A stretch of DNA of 46,176 nt from Clostridiales bacterium UBA1316 (lineage in GTDB: Bacteria > Bacillota > Clostridia > Oscillospirales > Oscillospiraceae), in the NCBI GenBank assembly GCA_002307055.1, contig DBTM01000078.1, positions 1 through 46,176 on the forward strand, given 5' to 3'. The notes below the pieces were generated by a model. The model was not told where the DNA came from and did no database searches. It was given only the letters and a program-made list of their open reading frames with translations. Both the position numbers and the translations under genes were made by a program. Shown here one piece after another: positions 1 to 8,510 of the stretch (positions within the stretch are counted from its first letter, which is position 1; every line of letters starts with the position of its first letter).

Positions 1-2390
1 ACAAAATAGGCGGAGTAACCGGCAATGCGTACCACCAAATTGCGGTACTGGTCGGGACTTTCCTGCGCTTTGCGCAAAGCCTCTGTGGAAACCACATTGA
101 ACTGCGCTTCACCGCCGCCGTTTTCCATATAGGTCTTGACCATGTCGCGCAGCTTGGCAATCCCATCGCCGCGGCTGAGCGCGGTTGGATGAATGCGGAT
201 GTTTAGGCATACGCCGTCCATGAATTTCGTGTGGTCATAGCACAGCGAAGAGGTAAACACCGCAGTGGGGCCGTTTGTATCATGGCTCTGAACAGGAGAG
301 GCGGCATCGGCAATTGGGGTTCCGGCCTTTCTGCCGTCGGGCGTAGCCCAGGTGGTGTAACCCTGACCAACATGGTCGGCCGCGCCGTACAAGCCGGCTT
401 TGAAAGTTTTAGTGCGGGTTGAGTAGCACTCTTTACAGGTGTCATAATAGGCGTTAATTACCCAGGCCATATGCTCGTCGGCATAGGGATCGGCGTTCCC
501 AAAATGAGGCACCTCGTTGATAATTTGTTGCCTCAGAGGCTCATATCCCTCCCAGTCGGCCATTACAGCGTCATAAAGCGCTTGTGCCGAACAGAGCTTC
601 CTGTCGAAAACCATATACTTGATGGCGGTCAGGGAGTCGGCCACAGTGGCAAGGCCGGTTGCGGTTCCGCCGTACGAGTTGTATTTGGTGCCGCCCCAAG
701 TGCAGTCCATACCGGCTTCGATGCAGCCGTCCATGGAGATGGAAAGCATGGCGTGCGGTGTGTGGTACTGAACTATATATTCCAGGTAGTTATTAAGTGT
801 AACCTGAGCCTTGATAAAGTAGCTTGCCAGCTTGCGCCACGCCTCTTTGACCTCGTCAAAGGACTTCATATCATATAGATAACCGGTGTGTATTGAGCAC
901 TGTTCGCCGTTGAAAGGGTTCTTGCCGTCGTTGATAGCCATATCCAGCAGCACGCTGTAATGAATGGAGGAATGCGGGGGAGCGACGCCGTTGGCCGCGG
1001 AATAGTCGTTGCCGGAGCCGGTAATCTCCTGGCAGCCGATGATCGCATAATCCCGGGCATCCTCAAGCGTAAAGCCCAGCTCCTTCATCATACCGGCAAT
1101 GATGATATCGTCGTTCTGGAACAGAGGCAGTCCGCCCACCTTTGTTGAGGTCTCCAGCGCCAATGCCCACAACTCGCCCGGTGTGTTCTTGCTAACGCGC
1201 AAGGAGATTGTGGGGTCATGCAGGTTCAGGCGGGCAAGGCTCTCCAGAACCATGGAGGTGACGGGGTTGCTGGCATCCTCACCGGTTTTGGGATCCACGC
1301 CTCCAACAGTTGTGTGGAGATAGGTGTTGCCAATACCGATTATTTGAGCCAAGTCGGGTAGATTGGCTGAGTACATGGAATTGATCTTCATAAAGAAACA
1401 GTCCACGACCTCCTGAGCCTCTTCCATTGTCAGGCTGCCTTCTTCCAGTTCTTGCTTCAGGAACGGCCAGGTATACTGATCGAAGCGGCCGAAGGATCCG
1501 ATATCGCCGATGTGGCTCAGCCGTAATAGGTACTGATATGTGATAGCCGCCTGACAGGCCTCGCGGAAGGTTCGGGCAGGGTTCTCGGAAAGCCAGACCA
1601 GACTGTCCGCCATGGACTCCAGCTCAGCCTTGCGCTTTGCCGCGGTGCAGGACGCGGCTATTTCCAAACACTTTTCACCGTAGCGCTTGAGCAAGACGGC
1701 GGCGGCGTCACAGGACATAACGGCAGCTGTATAAAACAGGCTGCGGTTAACCTCCTCGCCCATCAGGTTATTAACGTGGGAATCCAGCCAAGCCTGAGCT
1801 TGCATGCGAATGGCGCTGTAACCTGCATTGATGATTTTCTTAAAGCCCGGGGTCAGGTGACCGGACGGTAAAATCATCAGGGGCGCACCTGTCACGGTGG
1901 CGGATACGTTCATGCGGCAGAGCTCTTCGTAGCCTTTAGGCTGCCAGGCGGCCGCGATATCGTTGTAAGTACGGCCTTTCCAGTAGCTGCGGACAGACAC
2001 CAAATTTTCAAAATCCTCGGGGGCCATAGATAAGCGCAGCTCCTCGTCGTCGGGATTGTGGTACAAGCCATCATCCCGGAGCGCCCAGTGACCGGACTCA
2101 ATCATGGCAGGAATCCAGCCTGAGCCGTCCCAATCCGGCTCATTTCCGCAGCCGCAAAAGTTCTTGCCGCTGTTACCGACGAGCATTTCAAAGTCTTCGA
2201 CGCGGACGGTCATCTGCTCGCAGATAGCTTTCAACACCAGGGGACGGAGGAGGTAGGGGATGAGGCTCTCATTCTCCTGAAAGCAGCGAGTCGTGATCAT
2301 GGCACGCTCGGAGTCACTCTGGATCACACGATCACGGATCAGATGATGCATGAGCTGCATACGCTCACTTATTTGTTTGAACTGATACAT
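1..2390 (-). CDS. Glycyl radical enzyme (PFL/diol-dehydratase-like), 3' end cut by window edge
   Basis: The frame is open from an ATG at 2390, preceded by AAGGGGG about 10 nt upstream, to the left edge, giving 796 codons without a stop. The C-terminal glycyl radical motif RIAGYSAY is visible, with the radical Gly at about residue 791, so only a few residues are missing. The thiyl-radical site reads GCQE (Cys453, Glu455). The Cys-x-Glu spacing matches the dehydratase/lyase branch of glycyl radical enzymes (glycerol, choline and hydroxyproline enzymes) rather than pyruvate formate-lyase, which has Cys-Cys. Most relatives have GCVE, so Gln at the middle position is unusual. The substrate cannot be assigned from sequence alone. 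The required radical-SAM activating enzyme is not in the window and would be expected just beyond the left edge. It is the last gene of a same-strand run behind the flavin oxidoreductase, with a 129-nt gap that could hold its own promoter. Confidence 0.9.
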   Translation of the reverse strand, partial: MYQFKQISERMQLMHHLIRDRVIQSDSERAMITTRCFQENESLIPYLLRPLVLKAICEQMTVRVEDFEMLVGNSGKNFCGCGNEPDWDGSGWIPAMIESGHWALRDDGLYHNPDDEELRLSMAPEDFENLVSVRSYWKGRTYNDIAAAWQPKGYEELCRMNVSATVTGAPLMILPSGHLTPGFKKIINAGYSAIRMQAQAWLDSHVNNLMGEEVNRSLFYTAAVMSCDAAAVLLKRYGEKCLEIAASCTAAKRKAELESMADSLVWLSENPARTFREACQAAITYQYLLRLSHIGDIGSFGRFDQYTWPFLKQELEEGSLTMEEAQEVVDCFFMKINSMYSANLPDLAQIIGIGNTYLHTTVGGVDPKTGEDASNPVTSMVLESLARLNLHDPTISLRVSKNTPGELWALALETSTKVGGLPLFQNDDIIIAGMMKELGFTLEDARDYAIIGCQEITGSGNDYSAANGVAPPHSSIHYSVLLDMAINDGKNPFNGEQCSIHTGYLYDMKSFDEVKEAWRKLASYFIKAQVTLNNYLEYIVQYHTPHAMLSISMDGCIEAGMDCTWGGTKYNSYGGTATGLATVADSLTAIKYMVFDRKLCSAQALYDAVMADWEGYEPLRQQIINEVPHFGNADPYADEHMAWVINAYYDTCKECYSTRTKTFKAGLYGAADHVGQGYTTWATPDGRKAGTPIADAASPVQSHDTNGPTAVFTSSLCYDHTKFMDGVCLNIRIHPTALSRGDGIAKLRDMVKTYMENGGGEAQFNVVSTEALRKAQESPDQYRNLVVRIAGYSAYF

Positions 2391-2519
2391 TTCAACATTT
2401 CCCCCTTATGCTGTGCAGCCGTGATATGATTCTCCCCGATTTATGGTGATTTCGGCTAAATCCATTTAACCATTTTTATAATCGAAGCAGCCCTTACTTG
2501 ACAGTTGCCAGCTAGCGCA

Positions 2520-4463
2520 TCAATAACGGCCAATATGCCGTCCGGCCGTCCAGCCTTCACCCGTTGCGTCACAGATTTTACGTGGTGAACGGCAGTCGCC
2601 GATCTGGTAAAAGCCCTGCGCGCACGGTGAGAGCGCGACGACCGCGTCTCTGAGAGGCTTCCGGCCGAGCGCATTCACGACGGTGTCCGCTTCAAGAAAA
2701 AGCGCGCCGTCCGGGGACACGCAGAGCACCCCTTTCGCCGTGATCTCCGCCGCTCTTGTGTCATATCTGATAGCCAACCCGGCTTCCTCGAGTGCCATTG
2801 TGTGCGTCTCCTGCAGATCGGTCTGCTCGGCTGAGCGCATTTCGACGATCTCGACGTGCCTGCCGAATGAATGAAGATATACGCCAAGCTCCGCTCCCGT
2901 CATACCGCCGCCTAGAATGACGACGCTGCCACCGACGTTTTCAGGGGTTGCGAGCGCCTGCTCGGCGGTCCTCACATTTGGCAGTCCGATACCTGGTATC
3001 GGCGGCTCAACCGGTGCCGATCCGACCGCGGCAACCACGACATCGGGCGCAAGGAGTTCGGCATACTCTGGTGTTACTTCGGTGTTTAGCCTGACTTCAA
3101 CGGTTGATTTCGACAGCATATATTCCTGGTGCGCGATGTATTCGGAGACCCGTTTTTTAAACGGCACCTTTTCTTCGCACAGAAGAATGCCGCCCAACCG
3201 GTCGGATTTTTCGCACAGGATGACCTTGTGTCCGTATGCAGAAGCCGTCAGCGCCGCCTCCATACCGGCGATGCCGCCGCCCGCCACGAGCACCGTCTTC
3301 TTTTCCACAGGCGGAAGGACAGCCGTTGTCTCCCATTCGCGTCCCGATTCGGGATTGATAGCACAGACCAAATGGCCCATCGAATAGTCTTTCATCACGC
3401 AGTTGAAGCACCTCATGCAGCGGAATATTTCTTTATCCCGGCCTTCCCGCGCTTTGTTCGGCAGATCAGGGTCGCAGATGAGCCCGCGTGCGAGCTCGAC
3501 GACGTCAGCCTTCCCGGACGCAATGATCTCCTCAAGAAGCGCTGGGTCGCAAAGTCCGCCGATTGTGGCGACCGGTGTTTTGACATGCTTTTTGATTTCG
3601 GCGGCGTATTTGACATTGCTGCCCTCTTCCTGAAAGATACTAGGATGGGTGGTGTACATCACAGAGGGTATAAAGATATTTCCAACGGAAACGTGGATCA
3701 GATCGGCGTGGCCGTCAAGCTGTTTGGCAATGGCGATCCCCTCGTCAGTGTCATAACCGCCCTCATAAGCCTCAGAGCCGCTCATACGGACCTCAACTGG
3801 AAAACCGGCGCCGCATTTTTTGTGTATGGTGTCGATCACCGCTAAAGCGAAACGCGTCCTGTTTTCGAGGCCTCCGCCCCAGCGGTCTGTACGCTTATTC
3901 GTAGCTTTTGAAAAGAATTGATGTAGCAGCCAGCCGTGGCCGGCGTGGACAGTCACCATGCCGAAACCGCATTGCTTGGCATAAAGGGCGGCGTTGGCAA
4001 AAGCTTCGATACAGGTCAATATCTCCGCTTCTGACATCGCTCGGCACTGATGGCCGTAAAAGATGCCGTCGCTCGGGCCATAGATGCCGTCGCCCTTCTC
4101 GTCGGGGGCACTGAGCATTCCGGGCTTTTGCAGCTCAATCGTGGCGACGGCGCCGAATCTCGTCACACCGTCAGCCAGCTTCGCTAAACCGTTGTGGGAT
4201 GTGACCGTATCGGACAGTTTAAGGACCTGATAACCGTCCTTCGGGATGCCTACCTCGTCGACATAGCATTCCCCGATGTTGACCGACGCCGCGCCGCCTT
4301 TTGCTTTTCGTTCAAAATAAGCGATGTAATCGTCAGTCGGCGCACCCTGGGGGGTCAGGTCGTACAGGCCTGTCGGAGCCGAGAAAATTCTGTTGCGGAA
4401 CAGCGTGTTACCAAGCTGAATCGGTGCGAACAGGTGTGGATAACGGAGAATACCATGCATCAT
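2520..4463 (-). CDS. NADH:flavin oxidoreductase / 2,4-dienoyl-CoA reductase family (old yellow enzyme + Fe-S + FAD)
   Basis: A 647-aa enzyme with the layout of FadH, BaiCD and trimethylamine dehydrogenase. An N-terminal FMN-binding TIM barrel begins RYPHLFAPIQLGNT. A single [4Fe-4S] site follows (CMRCFNC, then a fourth Cys in HLVC). The C-terminal half has two dinucleotide folds (VAGGGIAGMEAAL and ILGGGMTGAELG) for FAD and NAD(P)H. Such enzymes reduce activated C=C bonds or oxidise amines; the substrate is unknown here. The open frame extends upstream to 4571, but that part is a structured leader. ATG 4463 (or the adjacent ATG 4460) fits the family N-terminus and lies 12 nt after AAAGGA; ATG 4475 would directly abut the Shine-Dalgarno. 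The neighbours are two MoaF-like genes upstream and the glycyl radical enzyme downstream. Confidence 0.88.
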   Translation of the reverse strand: MMHGILRYPHLFAPIQLGNTLFRNRIFSAPTGLYDLTPQGAPTDDYIAYFERKAKGGAASVNIGECYVDEVGIPKDGYQVLKLSDTVTSHNGLAKLADGVTRFGAVATIELQKPGMLSAPDEKGDGIYGPSDGIFYGHQCRAMSEAEILTCIEAFANAALYAKQCGFGMVTVHAGHGWLLHQFFSKATNKRTDRWGGGLENRTRFALAVIDTIHKKCGAGFPVEVRMSGSEAYEGGYDTDEGIAIAKQLDGHADLIHVSVGNIFIPSVMYTTHPSIFQEEGSNVKYAAEIKKHVKTPVATIGGLCDPALLEEIIASGKADVVELARGLICDPDLPNKAREGRDKEIFRCMRCFNCVMKDYSMGHLVCAINPESGREWETTAVLPPVEKKTVLVAGGGIAGMEAALTASAYGHKVILCEKSDRLGGILLCEEKVPFKKRVSEYIAHQEYMLSKSTVEVRLNTEVTPEYAELLAPDVVVAAVGSAPVEPPIPGIGLPNVRTAEQALATPENVGGSVVILGGGMTGAELGVYLHSFGRHVEIVEMRSAEQTDLQETHTMALEEAGLAIRYDTRAAEITAKGVLCVSPDGALFLEADTVVNALGRKPLRDAVVALSPCAQGFYQIGDCRSPRKICDATGEGWTAGRHIGRY

Positions 4464-4574
4464 ATATAAGACCATTCCTTTCCGGGGAATTGTGCGGTGC
4501 CCGGCTTTGCCGGACTTCGGGTTGCAGGGTCCGAAAGACACAAAACCCAGTTTGAAAGAATTATCTTTCAAACT
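4464..4574 (-). promoter_or_regulatory. Structured mRNA leader with Shine-Dalgarno inside the last hairpin (copy A of a two-copy element)
   Basis: Read on the minus strand, an 11-bp hairpin (arms AGTTTGAAAGA and TCTTTCAAACT, 4-nt loop) is followed by a TTCGG/CCGAA stem, a CCGGC-AAA-GCCGG stem and an ATTCC/GGAAT stem at 4490-4474. The 3' arm of the last stem contains the AAAGGA Shine-Dalgarno of the oxidoreductase gene. Almost the same sequence precedes an unrelated gene at 18474-18585, and both copies keep the stems, the Shine-Dalgarno and the 12-nt spacing to ATG. This suggests a cis-acting RNA controlling translation, or a mobile repeat that carries an RBS. I do not recognise a known riboswitch class. 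Confidence 0.6.
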
Positions 4575-4640
4575 TACAATTTTTTTGTTAAGCCTAAACG
4601 GGTATTTCTCCCGTCAAATCGGCGCAAGTTCGAGTTAATG

Positions 4641-5339
4641 CTATAACTGTGTTTCAATAAAGTCGCCATAGGCGGAAACAAGAATCCGTTCATTGGTATG
4701 TGCTGCGAAGGTGCAGCCGACAAGCAGCATGTGATCAAAATCCTGCAGCATGATCAGGCGGCCGTAGCCCTGCGGCATGTCGGCGCCCATGGGCGGGTCC
4801 CTTCTGACGTCGCAGAGATAGATGCCATCCTTAATTTTTATATATGTCGTGGGCGCGTCGCGGTATTTATCGTCGAACGGCGACCATGAACAGCGGCATG
4901 TGTTTTCGCCGCAGTAAATTTGTTTAATATACCGGTTGCAGCCGAAAACCCAGCGAACCGCGGTGCCTGTCATCTCATCGGTAAAGCTCGGTGCGATTTT
5001 CCCATCCGGGAAACCAGAGGCTGTGCAGAAAACATAATTATTTTCCTTTTCGCCGATGAGAGCAGCCAGACCGTTTGACAGGTCAATTACGGCGGTGTGC
5101 AGCGTCGCTCCATAACTGACGAAATACGTATCATCGTCAAGCTTGAGGCACTGGTAAGCCGATAGCTCGGGTTCCGAATGGCCGCTTGAAAATGTCATGA
5201 ACTGGCTGTCCGCGAAATATAGAGCGTATTTTGCTCCGTTCGTGTCCGTCAGATCAAACCGGCAGCCCTTCAGCTGATAGCTGAGCGGGAACCTGTACTG
5301 GCTGAAGCCGTACCTGTCGCCGTTATTTGCATGGTTCAT
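4641..5339 (-). CDS. MoaF-like domain protein (second copy)
   Basis: A 232-aa soluble protein homologous to its upstream neighbour. Both share an N-terminal half containing 'ECLKxDDTxYxVS' and 'VIDL' elements, and a C-terminal half with TDEMTGTAVRW (TDELLGTRVEW in the neighbour) and 'TYIKIKDGIYL'. This pattern fits the two-part MoaF family, a calycin-like fold first named beside molybdenum cofactor genes; its biochemical role is not settled. There is no signal peptide or membrane segment. It ends with a TAG stop. It sits 25 nt downstream of the other MoaF-like gene and about 70 nt before the structured leader of the oxidoreductase, so the pair is probably co-expressed with that enzyme. Confidence 0.7.
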   Translation of the reverse strand: MNHANNGDRYGFSQYRFPLSYQLKGCRFDLTDTNGAKYALYFADSQFMTFSSGHSEPELSAYQCLKLDDDTYFVSYGATLHTAVIDLSNGLAALIGEKENNYVFCTASGFPDGKIAPSFTDEMTGTAVRWVFGCNRYIKQIYCGENTCRCSWSPFDDKYRDAPTTYIKIKDGIYLCDVRRDPPMGADMPQGYGRLIMLQDFDHMLLVGCTFAAHTNERILVSAYGDFIETQL

Positions 5340-5364
5340 ATGGCGTTTCTCCCTTCATATTATG

Positions 5365-6219
5365 TCACACTGTGTATGGATTTGGCGCGTTGAGGAACTT
5401 CGAGGGTAATTCAACAGGATTTCCAAACGCGCCAAACAGACAGGTCAGCCTTTCCGGTTTGCCGTTCACCATCATCGCACCGAAACCTCGGCCAACATGA
5501 TACATCCTGTCGTAGTTCTGTATCATGACCAAGGTGTTACTGCGAAAAGGCTGATCATCGCCCAGCAGGCGCTCTGCCATTTCCTCGGTAACCACAAACA
5601 TGTACATATGATCCTTAATTTTAATATATTGCGCCACCTCATCGGTGGAGGGAAGCTTCTCATTTTCGGCGCTGAATTCTATATCCAGGGTGCTGCCTTC
5701 CGCCCATGTAATTCTGTAAAAGTTCGTGCTGTCATACGCGTGGCGCGAAACAAGCTTCGTAGTCCAATGCCATTCCACTCTAGTCCCGAGCAGCTCGTCC
5801 GTAAAACAGTGCCGCTTGAACGGGAGCGGATGACCTTCAACGAGAATAGCGCCAAAATCGTATTTGTTCGATATGACCATAGGGAACCGCGGATTCATCC
5901 CTGGCGTCGATATGAGCTGTGTGACAAGCTTCTGTTCAAGGTCGATGACATATGTATGACAGATATCAGGTTCGGCGCCCTTTACGAGAAAGGTTACCAT
6001 ATATGTAGTGTCGTCCGCTTTAAGACACTCGTAAACCGCCTCCTCGTGCTTGTCACCCACAATATTCCACAAGCAGGTCGTTTTCCCGGTGAATTCAAGG
6101 TCATAATCATATCCGCCATTCATAATAAACCGGAATTTCTCGCCTTCAAGCTCATAGCATCTGGCCTTAGTGAACTGTTGTATTTCATAGTTCTGCCGCG
6201 GATAATTTTTGAGATCCAT
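5365..6219 (-). CDS. MoaF-like domain protein (first copy)
   Basis: A 284-aa soluble protein with N- and C-terminal MoaF-like halves. Visible family marks are ECLKADDTTYMVTF (about residues 65-80), VIDLEQKL, FTDELLGTRVEW and YIKIKDHMYMF. AAGGAG lies about 10 nt upstream of the ATG. It is longer than the downstream paralogue, mainly at the C-terminus. It follows eutC by a 73-nt gap on the same strand, so the ammonia-lyase, MoaF-like pair, flavin reductase and glycyl radical enzyme may be one transcription unit. A ligand-binding role near redox or cobalamin enzymes is a guess from context only. Confidence 0.72.
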   Translation of the reverse strand: MDLKNYPRQNYEIQQFTKARCYELEGEKFRFIMNGGYDYDLEFTGKTTCLWNIVGDKHEEAVYECLKADDTTYMVTFLVKGAEPDICHTYVIDLEQKLVTQLISTPGMNPRFPMVISNKYDFGAILVEGHPLPFKRHCFTDELLGTRVEWHWTTKLVSRHAYDSTNFYRITWAEGSTLDIEFSAENEKLPSTDEVAQYIKIKDHMYMFVVTEEMAERLLGDDQPFRSNTLVMIQNYDRMYHVGRGFGAMMVNGKPERLTCLFGAFGNPVELPSKFLNAPNPYTV

Positions 6220-6292
6220 GTATTATCAGCTCCTTATGATATTTACCTATACCAAGGTGAAGAACACTCCCTGTATCTTTTGCTTTTCCATC

Positions 6293-7123
6293 TTAATATT
6301 GATCCAGACCTGAGGCTTTTATTTTCAACATTTTTTGTATCAGTTCCACAATATAAGCGCCGGCTTCAACGGCATTGAACCCGTCTTTATGAATATTGGA
6401 TACCACCGTTCGCCGTGACTCTGGCATTCCGACCCAGGCGTTGTAGGCAATATAGGCGCTCATCCCTTCGGCGCTGCTGAGGCCTGGGCGTTCTCCGATA
6501 AGCACGCAAACGACTTGTGCGCCAAGAGCTTCGCTGACCATATCCTCCGTTGCCACCCGGCCATATTTTACAAAAAAAGGTGTTCCGAGATTGATACCCG
6601 ACGAGGTCAGGCCATCTGTCAATATTGGTAAGATACGCTCCAGATTTGAATTGATCGCCAGTGAGCTTAAGCCGTCGGCGGCGAAAATCTGTACCTCAGG
6701 TTTTGGTGTGCACCGTTCGTTAATCGTCCTGACAGCTTCCTGCGAGAGTCTGCGTCCAAGATCGGGTCTTGTCAGGTATTCGGCCTTGTTATGGACCTGA
6801 GTCTGAATTGAAAATAAACCCATACGGTCTAAAACAGCCTGGTCGACCTCCATCATCACCGTATCCCGCGCTCTGGCATGGTCTGCGCGGAGGGTCAGCA
6901 ATGTACGGGTGTTCAATCTCGGGCCGGCACGGCCGACACCAATGCGGGCAGTGGTTACGCGCTTCATACAAGCCATGGCTTCCGGGTTTACCGGATGCGC
7001 CAGAAGTATTTCCGCTTTCGCTTTATGGGAGGCGATATCCAGCATATCGAATTTCTCGTCGTCAGTATCTGCTGTCTGCATATGACGCTCAGCAATAACG
7101 GCATCCCGCTGCTCAACAGCCAT
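6293..7123 (-). CDS. eutC: Ethanolamine ammonia-lyase small subunit
   Basis: A 276-aa light chain of the adenosylcobalamin-dependent ammonia-lyase that converts ethanolamine to acetaldehyde and ammonia; it helps bind the cobalamin. Diagnostic stretches are RARDTVMMEVD, ADGLSSLAIN, SSGINLGTPFFVKYGR, VLIGERPGLSSAEGMSAY and VVSNIHKDGFNAVEAGAYI. The open frame extends to 7159, but ATG 7123 follows AAAGGGGG at a sensible distance and gives the usual N-terminus. The gene overlaps the end of eutB by 11 nt, indicating translational coupling. Confidence 0.95.
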   Translation of the reverse strand: MAVEQRDAVIAERHMQTADTDDEKFDMLDIASHKAKAEILLAHPVNPEAMACMKRVTTARIGVGRAGPRLNTRTLLTLRADHARARDTVMMEVDQAVLDRMGLFSIQTQVHNKAEYLTRPDLGRRLSQEAVRTINERCTPKPEVQIFAADGLSSLAINSNLERILPILTDGLTSSGINLGTPFFVKYGRVATEDMVSEALGAQVVCVLIGERPGLSSAEGMSAYIAYNAWVGMPESRRTVVSNIHKDGFNAVEAGAYIVELIQKMLKIKASGLDQY

Positions 7124-8498
7124 ATGACCGCCCCCTTTTTGTAAAAATTGTCGGATCACCGGCCCTGACTGTCAGCTTGCCATTTTCTGTGATCCCGTTC
7201 TTCTCCAGCCATTGGTCAAATTCTGTAATCGGCCGTAATCCCAGAATCTCCCGAATAGCCGCCGCATCGTGGTAAGCGTTGGTCTGATAGTTTAACATCA
7301 CATCGTCACCGGCGGGTACTCCTAGAATGTAGTTGACACCACAGGAGCCAAGCAGCATGGCCAGATTTTCAATATCGTTCTGGTCTGCCATCATATGATT
7401 CGTGTAGCAGCAGTCACACCCCATCGGAACACCGGACAGTTTCCCCATAAAGTGATCCTCCAGCCCCGCCCGTATCACCTGCTTACTGTCATAGAGATAC
7501 TCCGGACCAATAAAGCCGACAACCGTATTGACCATAAATGGGTGAAATTCTCGTGCGAAGGCGTAACACCTTGCCTCCATAGTCATCTGATCCGTACCGA
7601 AGTGAGCGTCAGAGCTCAGCTCGCTGCCTTGTCCGGTTTCAAAATACATCACATTCGGACCTGCAGCGGTACCCTTCTGCCGTAAGAGCTCCATAGCAAT
7701 CCGAACCGTGTCTGCTGAAAAGCCGAAGGCGCGGTTTCCTTTTTCACTGCCGGCAATGCTCTGGAAGATGATGTCGCAGGGGGCTCCCCGTTTCACCGCT
7801 TCAATCTGTGTCTTTATATGGCCCAGCACGCAGATCTGTGTGGGAATCTGAAATTCATTTTTCACTTCATTAAAGCGCTTGAGTATGTTGGACAAGCCTT
7901 CTACCGTATCGTTAACAGGATTAAGGCCAAGCATCGCATCACCGCAGCCATAACTGAGTCCTTCGAAAAGAGAAGCGGTAATACCCTCAACATTATCTGT
8001 GCTGTGATTGGGTTGGAGCCGCGTTGCCAATGTTCCACGAAGACCGATGGTGGTGTTGCAGGTTGCTGTTACCCTGATTTTATTAGCAGCATATATCAAA
8101 TCAATATTTCCCATCAGCTTTGCCACTGCCGCCACAACCTCAGCGGTAAGCCCCTTGCTGAGCGCAGCCAGGTCCTCTTCGGTGGTCGTATAACTCAGTA
8201 TGTATTCCCTGAGCTCGGAAATACTCCAGTTACGGATTCCATTATAGACAAACAGGTCCAATGTATCCTGATTCAGTCTCGTGACCTCATCATGCTCATA
8301 AGCGACAGAAGGGTTTTCTCGCAGATCGGATACCAAGAGCGCGCTTAATACTTCTTTCGCAGCCACACGCTCCAGATCAGTTCTTGCGGCAATACCTGCT
8401 AGAGTATCTCCCGATTTTTGCTCATTTGCTTTCGCCAGAACTTCTTTAATTGAACCGAAAGAAAAGTATTCGCCGGATAGTATGGTTTTCAAACGCAC
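7113..8498 (-). CDS. eutB: Ethanolamine ammonia-lyase large subunit
   Basis: A 461-aa catalytic heavy chain, close to the usual ~453 aa. It begins at GTG 8498, eight nt after AGGAGG. Family stretches include GDAMLGLNPVNDT, CVLGHIKTQ, FQSIAGSEKGN, YFETGQGSELSSDAHFG and CDCCYTNHMMADQ. It forms the TIM-barrel active site that uses the 5'-deoxyadenosyl radical to deaminate ethanolamine. It lies 12 nt after eutA and overlaps eutC. No microcompartment shell genes, eutT or acetaldehyde dehydrogenase are in the window, so the aldehyde is handled by genes elsewhere. Confidence 0.96.
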   Translation of the reverse strand: MRLKTILSGEYFSFGSIKEVLAKANEQKSGDTLAGIAARTDLERVAAKEVLSALLVSDLRENPSVAYEHDEVTRLNQDTLDLFVYNGIRNWSISELREYILSYTTTEEDLAALSKGLTAEVVAAVAKLMGNIDLIYAANKIRVTATCNTTIGLRGTLATRLQPNHSTDNVEGITASLFEGLSYGCGDAMLGLNPVNDTVEGLSNILKRFNEVKNEFQIPTQICVLGHIKTQIEAVKRGAPCDIIFQSIAGSEKGNRAFGFSADTVRIAMELLRQKGTAAGPNVMYFETGQGSELSSDAHFGTDQMTMEARCYAFAREFHPFMVNTVVGFIGPEYLYDSKQVIRAGLEDHFMGKLSGVPMGCDCCYTNHMMADQNDIENLAMLLGSCGVNYILGVPAGDDVMLNYQTNAYHDAAAIREILGLRPITEFDQWLEKNGITENGKLTVRAGDPTIFTKRGRSYGC

Positions 8499-8510
8499 GC
8501 GCGAATCCTC

